A program made the translations under genes and the position numbers. From positions 31,305,285-31,369,284 of the forward strand of contig CM034544.1 of NCBI GenBank assembly GCA_020002185.1: a stretch of DNA of 64,000 nucleotides, written 5' to 3'. This document shows positions 11,120-24,088 of this stretch, one piece after another. The stretch comes from Paraescarpia echinospica (taxonomy: Eukaryota > Annelida > Polychaeta > Sabellida > Siboglinidae). Numbering within the stretch: position 1 is the stretch's first letter; each line of letters begins with the position of its first letter. Below the pieces are notes generated by a model. It was not told where the DNA came from. It made no database searches and saw nothing but the letters and a program-made list of their open reading frames with translations.

Positions 11120-14100
11120 ACTTTGAATAAATTCTAAACTTGCCTTCAAACGTATTTATTTAAGCAGGCGTACATCGACTGAGGAACTGTGCTGTAGGAC
11201 ACTTTTTATGATCATGTATTTAATCAATTAATTTATTTATATTAGATAATGTATTTTAATTTATTTATTATTATTTATCTTTTTAATTTAATCGTTGGCA
11301 AAACGAAATAGAAACGTGAATTATGGTGTATGCTGCATCAGTAGGTCTAACATTATTATTACAACAAATAAAAAGGTCCTACAGGTGACTAAACCACGGT
11401 AGGAGGAACCTACGGATAAACCGAGGTGGGAGGAAGTAATGGATATATCATGGTAGAAGGAAGCAATGGATATATCATGGTAGGTAGGAGGAAGAAATGG
11501 ATAAACTGTGGTAGGAGGAAGCATTGGATATATCATGGTAGGAGGAAGCAATGGATATATCATGGTAGGTAGGAGGAAGCAATGAATAAACCGAGGTAGG
11601 AGGAAGCAATGGATATATCATGGTAGGAGAAAGCAATGGATATATCATGGTAGGTAGGAGGAAGCAATGAATAAACTGTGGTAGGAGTAAACAATGGATA
11701 TATCGTGGTAGGAGGAAGCAATGGATATATCATGGTAGGTAGGAGGAAGCAATGGATAAACCGTGGTAGGATGAAGCAATGGATATATCATGGTAGGAGG
11801 AAGCAATGGATATATCATGGTAGGTAGGAGGAAGCAATGGATAAACTGTGGTAGGAGGAAGCAACGGATATGTCAAGATAGGAGGAAGCAATGGATATAT
11901 CATGGTAGGTAGGAGGAAGCAATGGATAAACTGTGATAGGAGGAAGCTATGGATAAAATGTGGTAGAAGGAAGCAATGGATATATCATGGTAGGAGGAAG
12001 CAACGGATATATCATGGTAAGAGGAAGCAATGGATATATCATGGTAGGTGGGAGGACGCAGTGAATAAACCGTGGTAGGAAGAAGCAACGGATAAACCGT
12101 AGTAGGAGGAAGCAATGGATAAACCGTGGGAGGAGGAAGCAATGGATAAACCGTGGGAGGAGGACGCAGTGAATAAACCGTGGTAGGAGGAAGCAACGGA
12201 CAAACCGTGGTAGGGGGAAGCAATGGATAAACCATGGTAGGAGGAAGCAGTGTTTAAACCGTGGAAGGAGGACGCAACGGTTAAACCGTGGTAGGAGGAA
12301 GCAATGGATAAACCGTGGTTGGAGGAAGCAACGGATAAACCGTGGTAGGAGGAAGCATTGGATAAGCCGTAGTAGGAGGATGCAACGGATAAACCGTGGT
12401 AGGAGGAACCAACGGACAAACCGTGGTAGGGGGAAGCAATGGATAAACCATGGTAGGAGGAAGCAGTGTTTAAACCGTGGAAGGAGGACGCAACGGTTAA
12501 ACCGTGGTAGGAGGAAGCAATGGATAAACCGTGGTTGGAGGAAGCAACGGATAAACCGTGGTAGGAGGAAGCATTGGATAAGCCGTAGTAGGAGGATGCA
12601 ACGGATAAACCGTGGTAGGAGGAACCAACGGATAAACCGTGGTAGGAAGACGCAATGAATAATCCGTGGTAGGATGAAGCAATGGATAAACCGTGGTAGG
12701 AGGAAACAAAGGATATATCATTGTAGGTAGGAGGAAGCAATGGATAAACTGTGGTAGGAGGAAGCAATGGATATATCATGGTAGGTGGAAGCAATGGATA
12801 TATCATGGTAGGTAGGAGGAAGCAATGGATAAACTGTGGTAGGAGGAAGCAATGGATATATCATGGTAGGAGGAAGCAATGGATATATCATGGTAGGTAG
12901 GAGGAAGCAATGGATAAACTGTGGTAGGAGGAAGCAACGGATATATCAAGATAGGAGGAAGCATTGGATATATCATGGTAGGAGGAAGCAATGGATATAT
13001 CATGGTAGGAGAAAGCAATGGATATATCATGGTAGGTAGGAGGAAGCAATGAATAAACTGTGGTAGGAGGAAACAATGGATATATCGTGGTAGGAGGAAG
13101 CAATGGATATATCATGGTAGGTAGGAGGAAGCAATGGATAAACCGTGGTAGGATGAAGCAGTGGATATATCATGGTAAGAGGAAGCAATGGATATATCAT
13201 GGTAGGTAGGAGGAAGCAATGGATAAACTGTGGTAGGAGGAAGCAACGGATATATCAAGATAGGAGGAAGCAATGGATATATCATGGTAGGTAGGAGGAA
13301 GCAATGGATAAACTATGGTAGGAGGAAGCTATGGATAAACTGTGGTAGAAGGAAGACATGGATATATCATGGTAGGTAGGAGTAAGCTATGGATATATCA
13401 TGGTAGGTGGAAGCAACGGATAAACCGTAGTAGGAGGACGCAGTGAATAAACCGTGGTATGAGGAAGCAATGGATATATCATGGTAGGAAGAAGCAACGG
13501 ATGAACCGTGGTAGGAGGACGAAGTGAATAAACCGTGGTAGGAGGAAGCAATGGATATATCATGGTAGAAGGAAGCAATGGATATATCATGGTAGGTAGG
13601 AGGAAGCAATGTATAAATTGTGGTAGGAGGAAGCAATGCATATATCATGGTAGATGGAAGAAATGGATATATCATGGTAGATAGGAGGAAGCAATGGATA
13701 AATTGTGGTAGGAGGAAGCAATGGATATATCATGGTAGGAGGAAGCAATGGATATATCATGGTAGGTGGAAGCAATGGATATATCATGGTAGGTAGGAGG
13801 AAGCAATGGATAAACTGTGGTAGGAGGAAGCAATGGATATATCATGGTAGGAGTAAGCAATGGATATATCATGGTTAGTAGGAGGAAGCAATGGATAAAC
13901 CGTGGTAAGAGGAAGCAATGGATATGTCATGGTAGGAGGAAGCAATGGATATATCATAGTAGGAGGAAGCAATGGGTATATCATGGTAGGTAGGAGGAAG
14001 CAACGGATACATTGTGGTAGGAGGAAGCAATTGATATATCATGGTAGAAGGAAGCAATGGATATATCATGGTAGGTAGGAGGAAGCAATGGATAAACTGT

Positions 14101-15184
14101 GGTAGGAGGAAGCAATGGATATATCATGGTAGGAGTAAGCAATGGATATATCATGGTAGGTAGGAGGAAGCAATGGATAAACCGTGGTAAGAGGAAGCAA
14201 TGAATATGCCATAGTAGGAGGAAGCAATGGTTGTATCATGGTAGGTAGGAGGAAGCAATGGATATATCATGGTAGGGGAAAGCAATGGATATATCATGGT
14301 AGATAGGAGGAAGCAATGGATAAATTGTGGTAGGAGGAAGCAATGGATATATCATGGTAGGTAGGAGGAAGCAATGTATAAATTGTGGTAGGAGGAAGCA
14401 ATGCATATATCACGGTAGATGGAAGAAATGGATATATCATGGTAGATAGGAGGAAGCAATGGATAAATTGTGGTAGGAGGAAGCAATGGATATATCATGG
14501 TAGGAGGAAGCAATGGATATATCATGGTAGGTGGAAGCAATGGATATATCATGGTAGGTAGGAGGAAGCAATGGATAAACTGTGGTAGGAGGAAGCAATG
14601 GATATATCATGGTAGGAGTAAGCAATGGATATATCATGATAGGAGGAAGCAAAGGATATATCATGGTAGGAGGAAGCAATGGATGTATAACGGTAGGAGG
14701 AAGCAATGGATATATCATGGTAGGTAGGAGGAATCAATGGATAAACCGTCGTAGGAGGAAGCAATGTATATATCATGGTAGGTAGGAGGAAGCAATGGAT
14801 AAACCGTGGTAGGAGGAAGCAATGGATGTATCATGGTAGGAGGAAGCAACGGATATATCATGGTAGGTAGGAGGAAGCAATGGATATATCATGGTAGGTA
14901 GTAGGAATCAATTGGTAAACCGTGGTAGGAGGAAGCAATGGATATATCATGGTAGGAGGAAGCAATGGATGTATAATGGTAGGAGGAAGCAATGGATATA
15001 TCAAGATAGGAGGAAGCATTGGATATATCATGGTAGGAGGAAGCAATGGATATATCATGGTAGGAGAAAGCAATGGATATATCATGGTAGGTAGGAGGAA
15101 GCAATGAATAAACTGTGGTAGGAGGAAACAATGGATATATCGTGGTAGGAGGAAGCAATGGATATATCATGGTAGGTAGGAGGA

Positions 15185-17726
15185 AGCAATGGATAAACCG
15201 TGGTAGGATGAAGCAGTGGATATATCATGGTAAGAGGAAGCAATGGATATATCATGGTAGGTAGGAGGAAGCAATGGATAAACTGTGGTAGGAGGAAGCA
15301 ACGGATATATCAAGATAGGAGGAAGCAATGGATATATCATGGTAGGTAGGAGGAAGCAATGGATAAACTATGGTAGGAGGAAGCTATGGTTAAACTGTGG
15401 TAGAAGGAAGACATGGATATATCATGGTAGGTAGGAGGAAGCTATGGATATATCATGGTAGGTGGAAGCAACGGATAAACCGTGGTAGGAGGACGCAGTG
15501 AATAAACCGTGGTATGAGGAAGCAATGGATATATCATGGTAGGAAGAAGCAACGGATGAACCGTGGTAGGAGGACGAAGTGAATAAACCGTGGTAGGAGG
15601 AAGCAATGGATATATCATGGTAGAAGGAAGCAATGGATATATCATGGTAGGTAGGAGGAAGCAATGTATAAATTGTGGTTGGAGGAAGCAATGCATATAT
15701 CATGGTAGATGGAAGAAATGGATATATCATGGTAGATAGGAGGAAGCAATGGATAAATTGTGGTAGGAGGAAGCAATGGATATATCATGGTAGGAGGAAG
15801 CAATGGATATATCATGGTAGGTGGAAGCAATGGATATATCATGGTAGGTAGGAGGAAGCAATGGATAAACTGTGGTAGGAGGAAGCAATGGATAAATCAT
15901 GGTTAGTAGGAGGAAGCAATGGATAAACCGTGGTAAGAGGAAGCAATGGATATGTCATGGTAGGAGGAAGCAATGGATATATCATAGTAGGAGGAAGCAA
16001 TGGGTATATCATGGTAGGTAGGAGGAAGCAACGGATAAATTGTGGTAGGAGGAAGCAATTGATATATCATGGTAGAAGGAAGCAATGGATATATCATGGT
16101 AGGTAGGAGGAAGCAATGGATAAACTGTGGTAGGAGGAAGCAATGGATATATCATGGTAGGAATAAGCAATGGATATATCATGGTAGGTAGGAGGAAGCA
16201 ATGGATAAACCGTGGTAAGAGGAAGCAGTGGATATGCCATAGTAGGAGGAAGCAATGGTTGTATCATAGTAGGTAGGAGGAAGCAATGGATATATCGTGG
16301 TAGGGGAAAGCTATGAATATATCATGGTAGATAGGAGGAAGCAATGGATAAATTGTGGTAGGAGGAAGCAATGGATATATCATGGTAGGTAGGAGTAAGC
16401 AATGGATAAACCGCGGTAGGAGGAAGCAATGGATATATCATTGTAGGTGGAAACAATGGATATATCATAGTAGGAGGAAGCAATGGATATATCATGGTAG
16501 GAGGAAGCAATGGATATATCATGATAGGTAGGGGGAAGCAATGGATAAACCGTGGTAGGAGGAAGCAATGGATATATCTTGATAGGAGGAAGCAATGGAT
16601 ATATCATAGTAGGAGGAAGCAATGGGTATATCATGGTAGGTAGGAGGAAGCAACGGATAAATTGTGGTAGGAGGAAGCAATTGATATATCATGGTAGAAG
16701 GAAGCAATGGATATATCATGGTAGGTAGGAGGAAGCAATGGATAAACTGTGGTAGGAGGAAGCAATGGGTATATCATGGTAGGAATAAGCAATGGATATA
16801 TCATGGTAGGTAGGAGGAAGCAATGGATAAACCGTGGTAAGAGGAAGCAATGGATATGCCATAGTAGGAGGAAGCAATGGTTGTATCATAGTAGGTAGGA
16901 GGAAGCAATGGATATATCGTGGTAGGGGAAAGCAATGAATATATCATGGTAGATAGGAGGAAGCAATGGATAAATTGTGGTAGGAGGAAGCAATGGATAT
17001 ATCATGGTAGGTAGGAGTAAGCAATGGATAAACCGCGGTAGGAGGAAGCAATGGATATATCATTGTAGGAGGAAACAATGGATATATCATAGTAGGAGGA
17101 AGCAATGGATATATCATGGTAGGAGGAAGCAATGGATATATCATGATAGGTAGGGGGAAGCAATGGATAAACCGTGGTAGGAGGAAGCAATGGATATATC
17201 TTGATAGGAGGAAGCAATGGATATATCATGGTAGGTAGGAGGAAGCAATGGATAAACCGTGGGAGGAGGAAGCAATGGATATATCATGATAGGAGGAAGC
17301 AAAGGATATATCATGGTAGGAGGAAGCAATGGATGTATAACGGTAGGAGGAAGCAATGGATATATCATGGTAGGTAGGAGGAATCAATGGATAAACCGTC
17401 GTAGGAGGAAGCAATGTATATATCATGGTAGGTAGGAGGAAGCAATGGATAAACCGTGGTAGGACGAAGCAATGGATGTATCATGGTAGGAGGAAGCAAT
17501 GGATATATCATGGTAGGTAGGAGGAAGCAATGGATATATCATGGTAGGTAGTAGGAAGCAATTGGTAAACCGTGGTAGGAGGAAGCAATGGATATATCAT
17601 GGTAGGAGGAAGCAATGGATGTATAATGGTAGGAGGAAGCAATGGATATATCATGGCAGGTAGGAGGAATCAATGGATAAACCGTGGTAGGAGGAAGCAA
17701 TGGATATATCATGGTAGGTAGGAGGA
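15185..17726. repeat. Higher-order repeat block, first 2542-bp copy
   Basis: A satellite segment that recurs at a constant offset of 2542 bp (15422 with 17964, 16322 with 18864, 16519 with 19061, 17141 with 19683), including rare variant units. The two copies are adjacent, so this is a tandem duplication of a 2.5-kb block. Confidence 0.85.
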
Positions 17727-20268
17727 AGCAATGGATAAACCGTGGTAGGATGAAGCAGTGGATATATCATGGTAAGAGGAAGCAATGGATATATCATGGT
17801 AGGTAGGAGGAAGCAATGGATAAACTGTGGTAGGAGGAAGCAACGGATATATCAAGATAGGAGGAAGCAATGGATATATCATGGTAGGTAGGAGGAAGCA
17901 ATGGATAAACTATGGTAGGAGGAAGCTATGGTTAAACTGTGGTAGAAGGAAGACATGGATATATCATGGTAGGTAGGAGGAAGCTATGGATATATCATGG
18001 TAGGTGGAAGCAACGGATAAACCGTGGTAGGAGGACGCAGTGAATAAACCGTGGTATGAGGAAGCAATGGATATATCATGGTAGGAAGAAGCAACGGATG
18101 AACCGTGGTAGGAGGACGAAGTGAATAAACCGTGGTAGGAGGAAGCAATGGATATATCATGGTAGAAGGAAGCAATGGATATATCATGGTAGGTAGGAGG
18201 AAGCAATGTATAAATTGTGGTTGGAGGAAGCAATGCATATATCATGGTAGATGGAAGAAATGGATATATCATGGTAGATAGGAGGAAGCAATGGATAAAT
18301 TGTGGTAGGAGGAAGCAATGGATATATCATGGTAGGAGGAAGCAATGGATATATCATGGTAGGTGGAAGCAATGGATATATCATGGTAGGTAGGAGGATG
18401 CAATGGATAAACTGTGGTAGGAGGAAGCAATGGATATATCATGGTTAGTAGGAGGAAGCAATGGATAAACCGTGGTAAGAGGAAGCAATGGATATGTCAT
18501 GGTAGGAGGAAGCAATGGATATATCATAGTAGGAGGAAGCAATGGGTATATCATGGTAGGTAGGAGGAAGCAACGGATAAATTGTGGTAGGAGGAAGCAA
18601 TTGATATATCATGGTAGAAGGAAGCAATGGATATATCATGGTAGGTAGGAGGAAGCAATGGATAAACTGTGGTAGGAGGAAGCAATGGATATATCATGGT
18701 AGGAATAAGCAATGGATATATCATGGTAGGTAGGAGGAAGCAATGGATAAACCGTGGTAAGAGGAAGCAATGGATATGCCATAGTAGGAGGAAGCAATGG
18801 TTGTATCATAGTAGGTAGGAGGAAGCAATGGATATATCGTGGTAGGGGAAAGCAATGAATATATCATGGTAGATAGGAGGAAGCAATGGATAAATTGTGG
18901 TAGGAGGAAGCAATGGATATATCATGGTAGGTAGGAGTAAGCAATGGATAAACCGCGGTAGTAGGAAGCAATGGATATATCATTGTAGGAGGAAACAATG
19001 GATATATCATAGTAGGAGGAAGCAATGGATATATCATGGTAGGAGGAAGCAATGGATATATCATGATAGGTAGGGGGAAGCAATGGATAAACCGTGGTAG
19101 GAGGAAGCAATGGATATATCTTGATAGGAGGAAGCAATGGATATATCATAGTAGGAGGAAGCAATGGGTATATCATGGTAGGTAGGAGGAAGCAACGGAT
19201 AAATTGTGGTAGGAGGAAGCAATTGATATATCATGGTAGAAGGAAGCAATGGATATATCATGGTAGGTAGGAGGAAGCAATGGATAAACTGTGGTAGGAG
19301 GAAGCAATGGATATATCATGGTAGGAATAAGCAATGGATATATCATGGTAGGTAGGAGGAAGCAATGGATAAACCGTGGTAAGAGGAAGCAATGGATATG
19401 CCATAGTAGGAGGAAGCAATGGTTGTATCATAGTAGGTAGGAGGAAGCAATGGATATATCGTGGTAGGGGAAAGCAATGAATATATCATGGTAGATAGGA
19501 GGAAGCAATGGATAAATTGTGGTAGGAGGAAGCAATGGATATATCATGGTAGGTAGGAGTAAGCAATGGATAAACCGCGGTAGGAGGAAGCAATGGATAT
19601 ATCATTGTAGGAGGAAACAATGGATATATCATAGTAGGAGGAAGCAATGGATATATCATGGTAGGAGGAAGCAATGGATATATCATGATAGGTAGGGGGA
19701 AGCAATGGATAAACCGTGGTAGGAGGAAGCAATGGATATATCTTGATAGGAGGAAGCAATGGATATATCATGGTAGGTAGGAGGAAGCAATGGATAAACC
19801 GTGGGAGGAGGAAGCAATGGATATATCATGATAGGAGGAAGCAAAGGATATATCATGGTAGGAGGAAGCAATGGATGTATAACGGTAGGAGGAAGCAATG
19901 GATATATCATGGTAGGTAGGAGGAATCAATGGATAAACCGTCGTAGGAGGAAGCAATGTATATATCATGGTAGGTAGGAGGAAGCAATGGATAAACCGTG
20001 GTAGGACGAAGCAATGGATGTATCATGGTAGGAGGAAGCAATGGATATATCATGGTAGGTAGGAGGAAGCAATGGATATATCATGGTAGGTAGTAGGAAG
20101 CAATTGGTAAACCGTGGTAGGAGGAAGCAATGGATATATCATGGTAGGAGGAAGCAATGGATGTATAATGGTAGGAGGAAGCAATGGATATATCATGGCA
20201 GGTAGGAGGAATCAATGGATAAACCGTGGTAGGAGGAAGCAATGGATATATCATGGTAGGTAGGAGGA
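17727..20268. repeat. Higher-order repeat block, second 2542-bp copy
   Basis: Second copy of the block at 15185-17726, nearly identical by eye over its whole length. It loses similarity near 20270, where unit variants differ. Within each copy a 622-bp segment is itself duplicated (16322 with 16944; 18864 with 19486). Confidence 0.85.
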
Positions 20269-23200
20269 ATCAATGGATAAACCATGGTAGGAGGAAGCAA
20301 TGTATATATCATGGTAGGTAGGAGGAAGCAATGGGTAAACCGTGGTAGGAGGAAGCAATGGATGTATCATGGCAGGAGGAAGCAATGGATATATCATGGT
20401 AGGTAGGAGGAAGAAATGGGTAAACCGTGGTAGGAGGAAGCAATGGATGTATCATGGTAGGAGGAAGCAATGGATATACCATGGTAGGTAGGAGGAATCA
20501 ATGGATAAACCGTGGTAGGAGGAAGCAATGTATATATCATGGTAGGTAGGAGGAAGCAATGGGTAAACCGTGGAAGGAGGAAGCAATGGATGTATCATGG
20601 TAGGAGGAAGCAATGGATATATCATGGCAGGTAGGAGGAAGAAATGGGTAAACCGTGGTAGGAGGAAGCAATGGATGTATCATGGTAGGAGGAAGCAATG
20701 GATATATCATGGTAGGTAAGAGGAAGAAATTGGTAAACCGTGGTAGGAGGAAGCAATGAATGTATCTTGGTAGGAGGAAGCAATGGATATATCATGGTAG
20801 GTAGGAGGAATCAATGGATAAACCGTGGTAGGAGGAAGCAATGGATATATCATGGTAGGAGGAAGCAATGGATATATCATGGTAGGTAGGAGGAACCAAT
20901 GGATAAACCGTGGTAGGAGGAAGCAATGGATGTATCATGGTAGGAGGAAGCAATGAATACATCATGATAGATAGGAGGAATCAATGGATAAACCGTGGTA
21001 GGAGGAAGCAATGGATATATCATGGTAGGAGGAAGCAAAGGATATATCATGGTAGGAGGAAGCATTGAATATATCATGGTAGGAGTAAGCATTGCATATA
21101 TCATGGTAGGTAGGAGGAAGCAATGGATAAAACGTGATAGGAGGAAGCAACGGAAATATCATGGTAGGAGGAAGCAATGGGTGTATCATGGTAGGTATGC
21201 GGAAGCAGTGAGTAAACAGTGGTAGGAGGAAGCAATGGATATATCATAATAGAAGGAAGCAATAAATATATCATGGTAGGTAGGAGGAAGTAATGGATAA
21301 AGCGTGGTAGGAGGTAGAAATGGATATATCATGGTAGGAGGAAGCATTGGATATATCATGGTAGGTAGGAGGAAGCAATGGATAAACCGTGGTAGGAGGA
21401 AACAATGGATATATCATGGTAGGTAGGAGGAAGCAATGGATAAACCGTGGTAGGAGGAAGCAATGGATATATCATGGTAGGAGGAAGCGATGGATATATC
21501 ATGGTAGGAGGAAGCATTGGATATATCATGGTAGGAGGAAGCATTGGATATATCATGGTAGGTAGGAGGAAGCAATGGCTAAACCGTGGTAGGAGGAAAC
21601 AATGGATATATCATAGTAGGTAGGAGGAAGCAATGGATAAACCGTGGTAGGAGGAAGCAACGGATATATCATGGTAGGAGGAAGCAACGGATATATCACG
21701 GTAGGAGGAAACAATGGATATATCATGGTAGGTAGGAGGACGCACTGAATAAACCGCGGTTGGACGAAGCATTGTATATATCATGGTAGGTAGGAGGACG
21801 CAGTGAATAAACCGTGGTAGGTGGAAGCAATGGATATACCGTAGTTAGAGGAAGCAATGGATAAACCGTGGTAATAGGAAGCAATGGATAAACCGTGGTA
21901 GGAGGAAGCAACGGATATATCATGGTAGGAGGAAGCAATTGATAAACCGTGATAGGAAGACGCAGTGACTAAACCGTGGTAGGAGAAAGCAATGGATAAA
22001 CCGTGGTAGGACGAAGCAATGGATAAGCCGTAGTAAGAGGACGTAACGGATAAACCGTGGTAGGAGGAAGCAATGGATAAACCGTGGTTGGAGGACGCAA
22101 CGGTTAAACCGTGGTAGGAGGACGCAACGGATAAACCGTGGTAGGAGGAAGCAATGGATATATCTTGGTAGGAGTAAGCAATGGATATATCATGGTAGAT
22201 AGGAGGACGCAACGGATAAACCGTGGTAGGAGGAAGCAACGGATAAACCGTGGTAGGAGGAAGCAACGGATAAACCGTTGTAGGCGGACGCAGTGAATAA
22301 ACGGTGGCAGGAGGAAGCAATGGATAAACCGTGGTAGGAGGAAGCAATGGATAAACCGTGGTAGGAGGAAGCAATGGATAAACCGTGGTAGGAGGAAGCA
22401 ATGGATAAACCGTGGTAGGCGGACGCAGTGAATAAACCGTGGTAGGAGAAAACATTGGATAAACCGTGGAAGGACGAAGCAATGGATAAGCCGTAGTAAG
22501 ATGACGAAACGAATAAACCGTGGTAGGAGGAAGCAATGGATAAACCGTGGTTGGAGGACGCAACGGTTAAACCGTGGTGGGAGGAAGCAATGGATAAACC
22601 GTGGTAGGAGGAAGCAACGGATAAACCGTGGTAGGCGGACGCAGTGAATAAACCGTGGTAGGAGGAAGCAGTGGATGAACCGTGGTAGGATGAAGCAATG
22701 GATAAACCGTGGTAGGAGGAAGCAACGGATAAACCGTGGTAGGCGGATGCAGTGAATAAACCGTGGTAGGAGGAAGCAATGGATAAACCGTGGTAGGAGG
22801 AAGCAATGGATAAACCGTGGTAGGAGGAAGCAACGGATAAACCGTGGTAGGCGGACGCAGTGAATAAACCGTGGTAGGAGGAAGCAGTGGATAAACCGTG
22901 GTAGGAGGAAGCAATGGATAAACCGTGGTAGGAGGAAGCAATGGATAAGCCGTAGTAGGAGGACGCAACAAATAAACCGTGGAATGGAGGACGCAACGGA
23001 TAAACCGTCGTAGGAGGAAGCAACGGATAAACCGTGGTAGGCGGACGCAGTGAATAAACCGTGGTAGGAGGAAGCAACATATAAACCGTGGTAGGCGGAC
23101 GCAGTGAATAAACCGTGGTAGGAGGAAGCAACATATAAACCGTGGTAGGCGGACGCAGTGAATAAACCGTGGTAGGAGGAAGCAATGGATAAACTGTGGT

Positions 23201-23926
23201 AGGAGGAAAGAATGGATAAGCAGTAGTAGGGGGAAGCAATGGATAAACCGTGGTAGGCGGAAGCAGTGGATAAACCGTGGTAGGAGGAACCAACAGATAA
23301 ACCGTGGTAGGCGGACGCAGTGAATAAACCATGGTAGGAGGAAGCAATGGATAAAATGTGGTAGGAGGAAGGAATGGATAAGCAGTAGTAGGAGGAAGCA
23401 ATGGATAAACCGTGGTAGGAGGAAGCAATGGATAAACCGTGGAATGGAGGACGCAACGGATAAACCGTGGTAGGAGGAAGCAACGGATAAACCGTTGTAG
23501 GCGGACGCAGTGAATAAACCGTGGCTGGAGAAGGCAATGGATAAACCGTGGTAGGAGGGAGCAATGGATTAACCGTGGTAGGAGGAAGCAACGGATAAAC
23601 CGTTGTAGGCGGACGCAGTGAATAAACCGTGGTAGGAGGAAGCAATGGATAAACTGTGGTAGGAGGAAGCAATGGATAAACCGTGGTAGGAGGACGCAAC
23701 AAATAAACCGTGGTAGGAGGACCCAGTGAATAAACTGTGGTAGGAGGAAGCAATGGATACATTTGTATTATTATTATACCGATCTTATAAAGTGCTCTTT
23801 TCATACATAACACCTGCTCAAAAGCCCTGTACGCAATCAATAGAATAATCATAGACAGTAAAAACAAAGCATAAAAACGATAAGATGATAAAACAATGAA
23901 ATATTATAGAAGACTGGATATAATAT

Positions 23927-24000
23927 GAATATATATATATATATATATTTTAAAGCAGTATATATATATATATATATATATATACACTGCTTTAAAATAT
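23927..24000. repeat. TA microsatellite inside a 15-bp inverted repeat
   Basis: ATATTTTAAAGCAGT (23945-23959) and its exact reverse complement (23986-24000) flank a TA run, giving a perfect hairpin or cruciform stem with an alternating TA loop. A further TA run precedes it. Confidence 0.85.
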
Positions 24001-24044
24001 AATAAAAACTTACTAGTAACATTTAAGTACCAAAATGAGCCAGG

Positions 24045-24088
24045 AACGTGGTAGGAAGACGCAGTGAATAAACTGCAATAGGAAGGAC
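24045..24088. repeat. Detached degenerate unit of the 27-bp satellite
   Basis: Reads ACGTGGTAGGAAGACGCAG and then GTGAATAAACTG, clearly a type B satellite unit, about 290 bp beyond the end of the main array and separated from it by unrelated AT-rich sequence and the hairpin. Confidence 0.7.

Larger units (their letters stand above)
8103..11300 (+). mobile_element. LINE family B, decayed, nearly full length
   Basis: A plus-strand non-LTR retrotransposon with endonuclease, reverse transcriptase and C-terminal domain in order, split by several frameshifts and stops. The C-terminal signature (HITPVLVELHWLPV, then YGRRAFSVSGPTLWNDLP) is typical of the widespread CR1/L2/Jockey-like group of animals. 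An A/T-rich 3' untranslated region follows 11119 and ends close to the satellite at 11390. A region of the RT fingers/palm is missing, so it is dead. Confidence 0.88.
11390..23758. repeat. 12.4-kb satellite of 27-bp and 31-bp units
   Basis: Unbroken tandem array, roughly 430 units. Each has a nearly constant 18-base part (TAGGAGGAAGCAATGGAT) and a variable 9-base part. Type A carries ATATCATGG; type B carries AAACCGTGG or AAACTGTGG, AAATTGTGG. The 31-bp units have TAGG duplicated, and most stand where a type A unit is followed by a type B unit. Recurrent spacings of 58, 85 and 112 bp equal 31 plus one, two or three 27s. Type B units in pure 27-bp register dominate 12.05-12.7 and 21.8-23.76 kb; mixed A/B with 31-bp units fills the rest. 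The plus strand is rich in G and A. Because 27 is divisible by three, minus-strand frames stay open for hundreds of codons (up to 587) without being genes. Confidence 0.95.

Noticed and set aside
11390..23758. CRISPR array, suggested by short repeats with alternating variable parts
   Set aside because: The variable parts are only about 9 bases, fall into a few recurring types, and there are no cas genes; the setting is an animal genome. It is a satellite.
22104..23867. 587-residue protein with nonapeptide repeats
   Set aside because: The frame stays open because 27 is divisible by three. Neighbouring units shift frame freely, and there is no start context, splice signal or domain.
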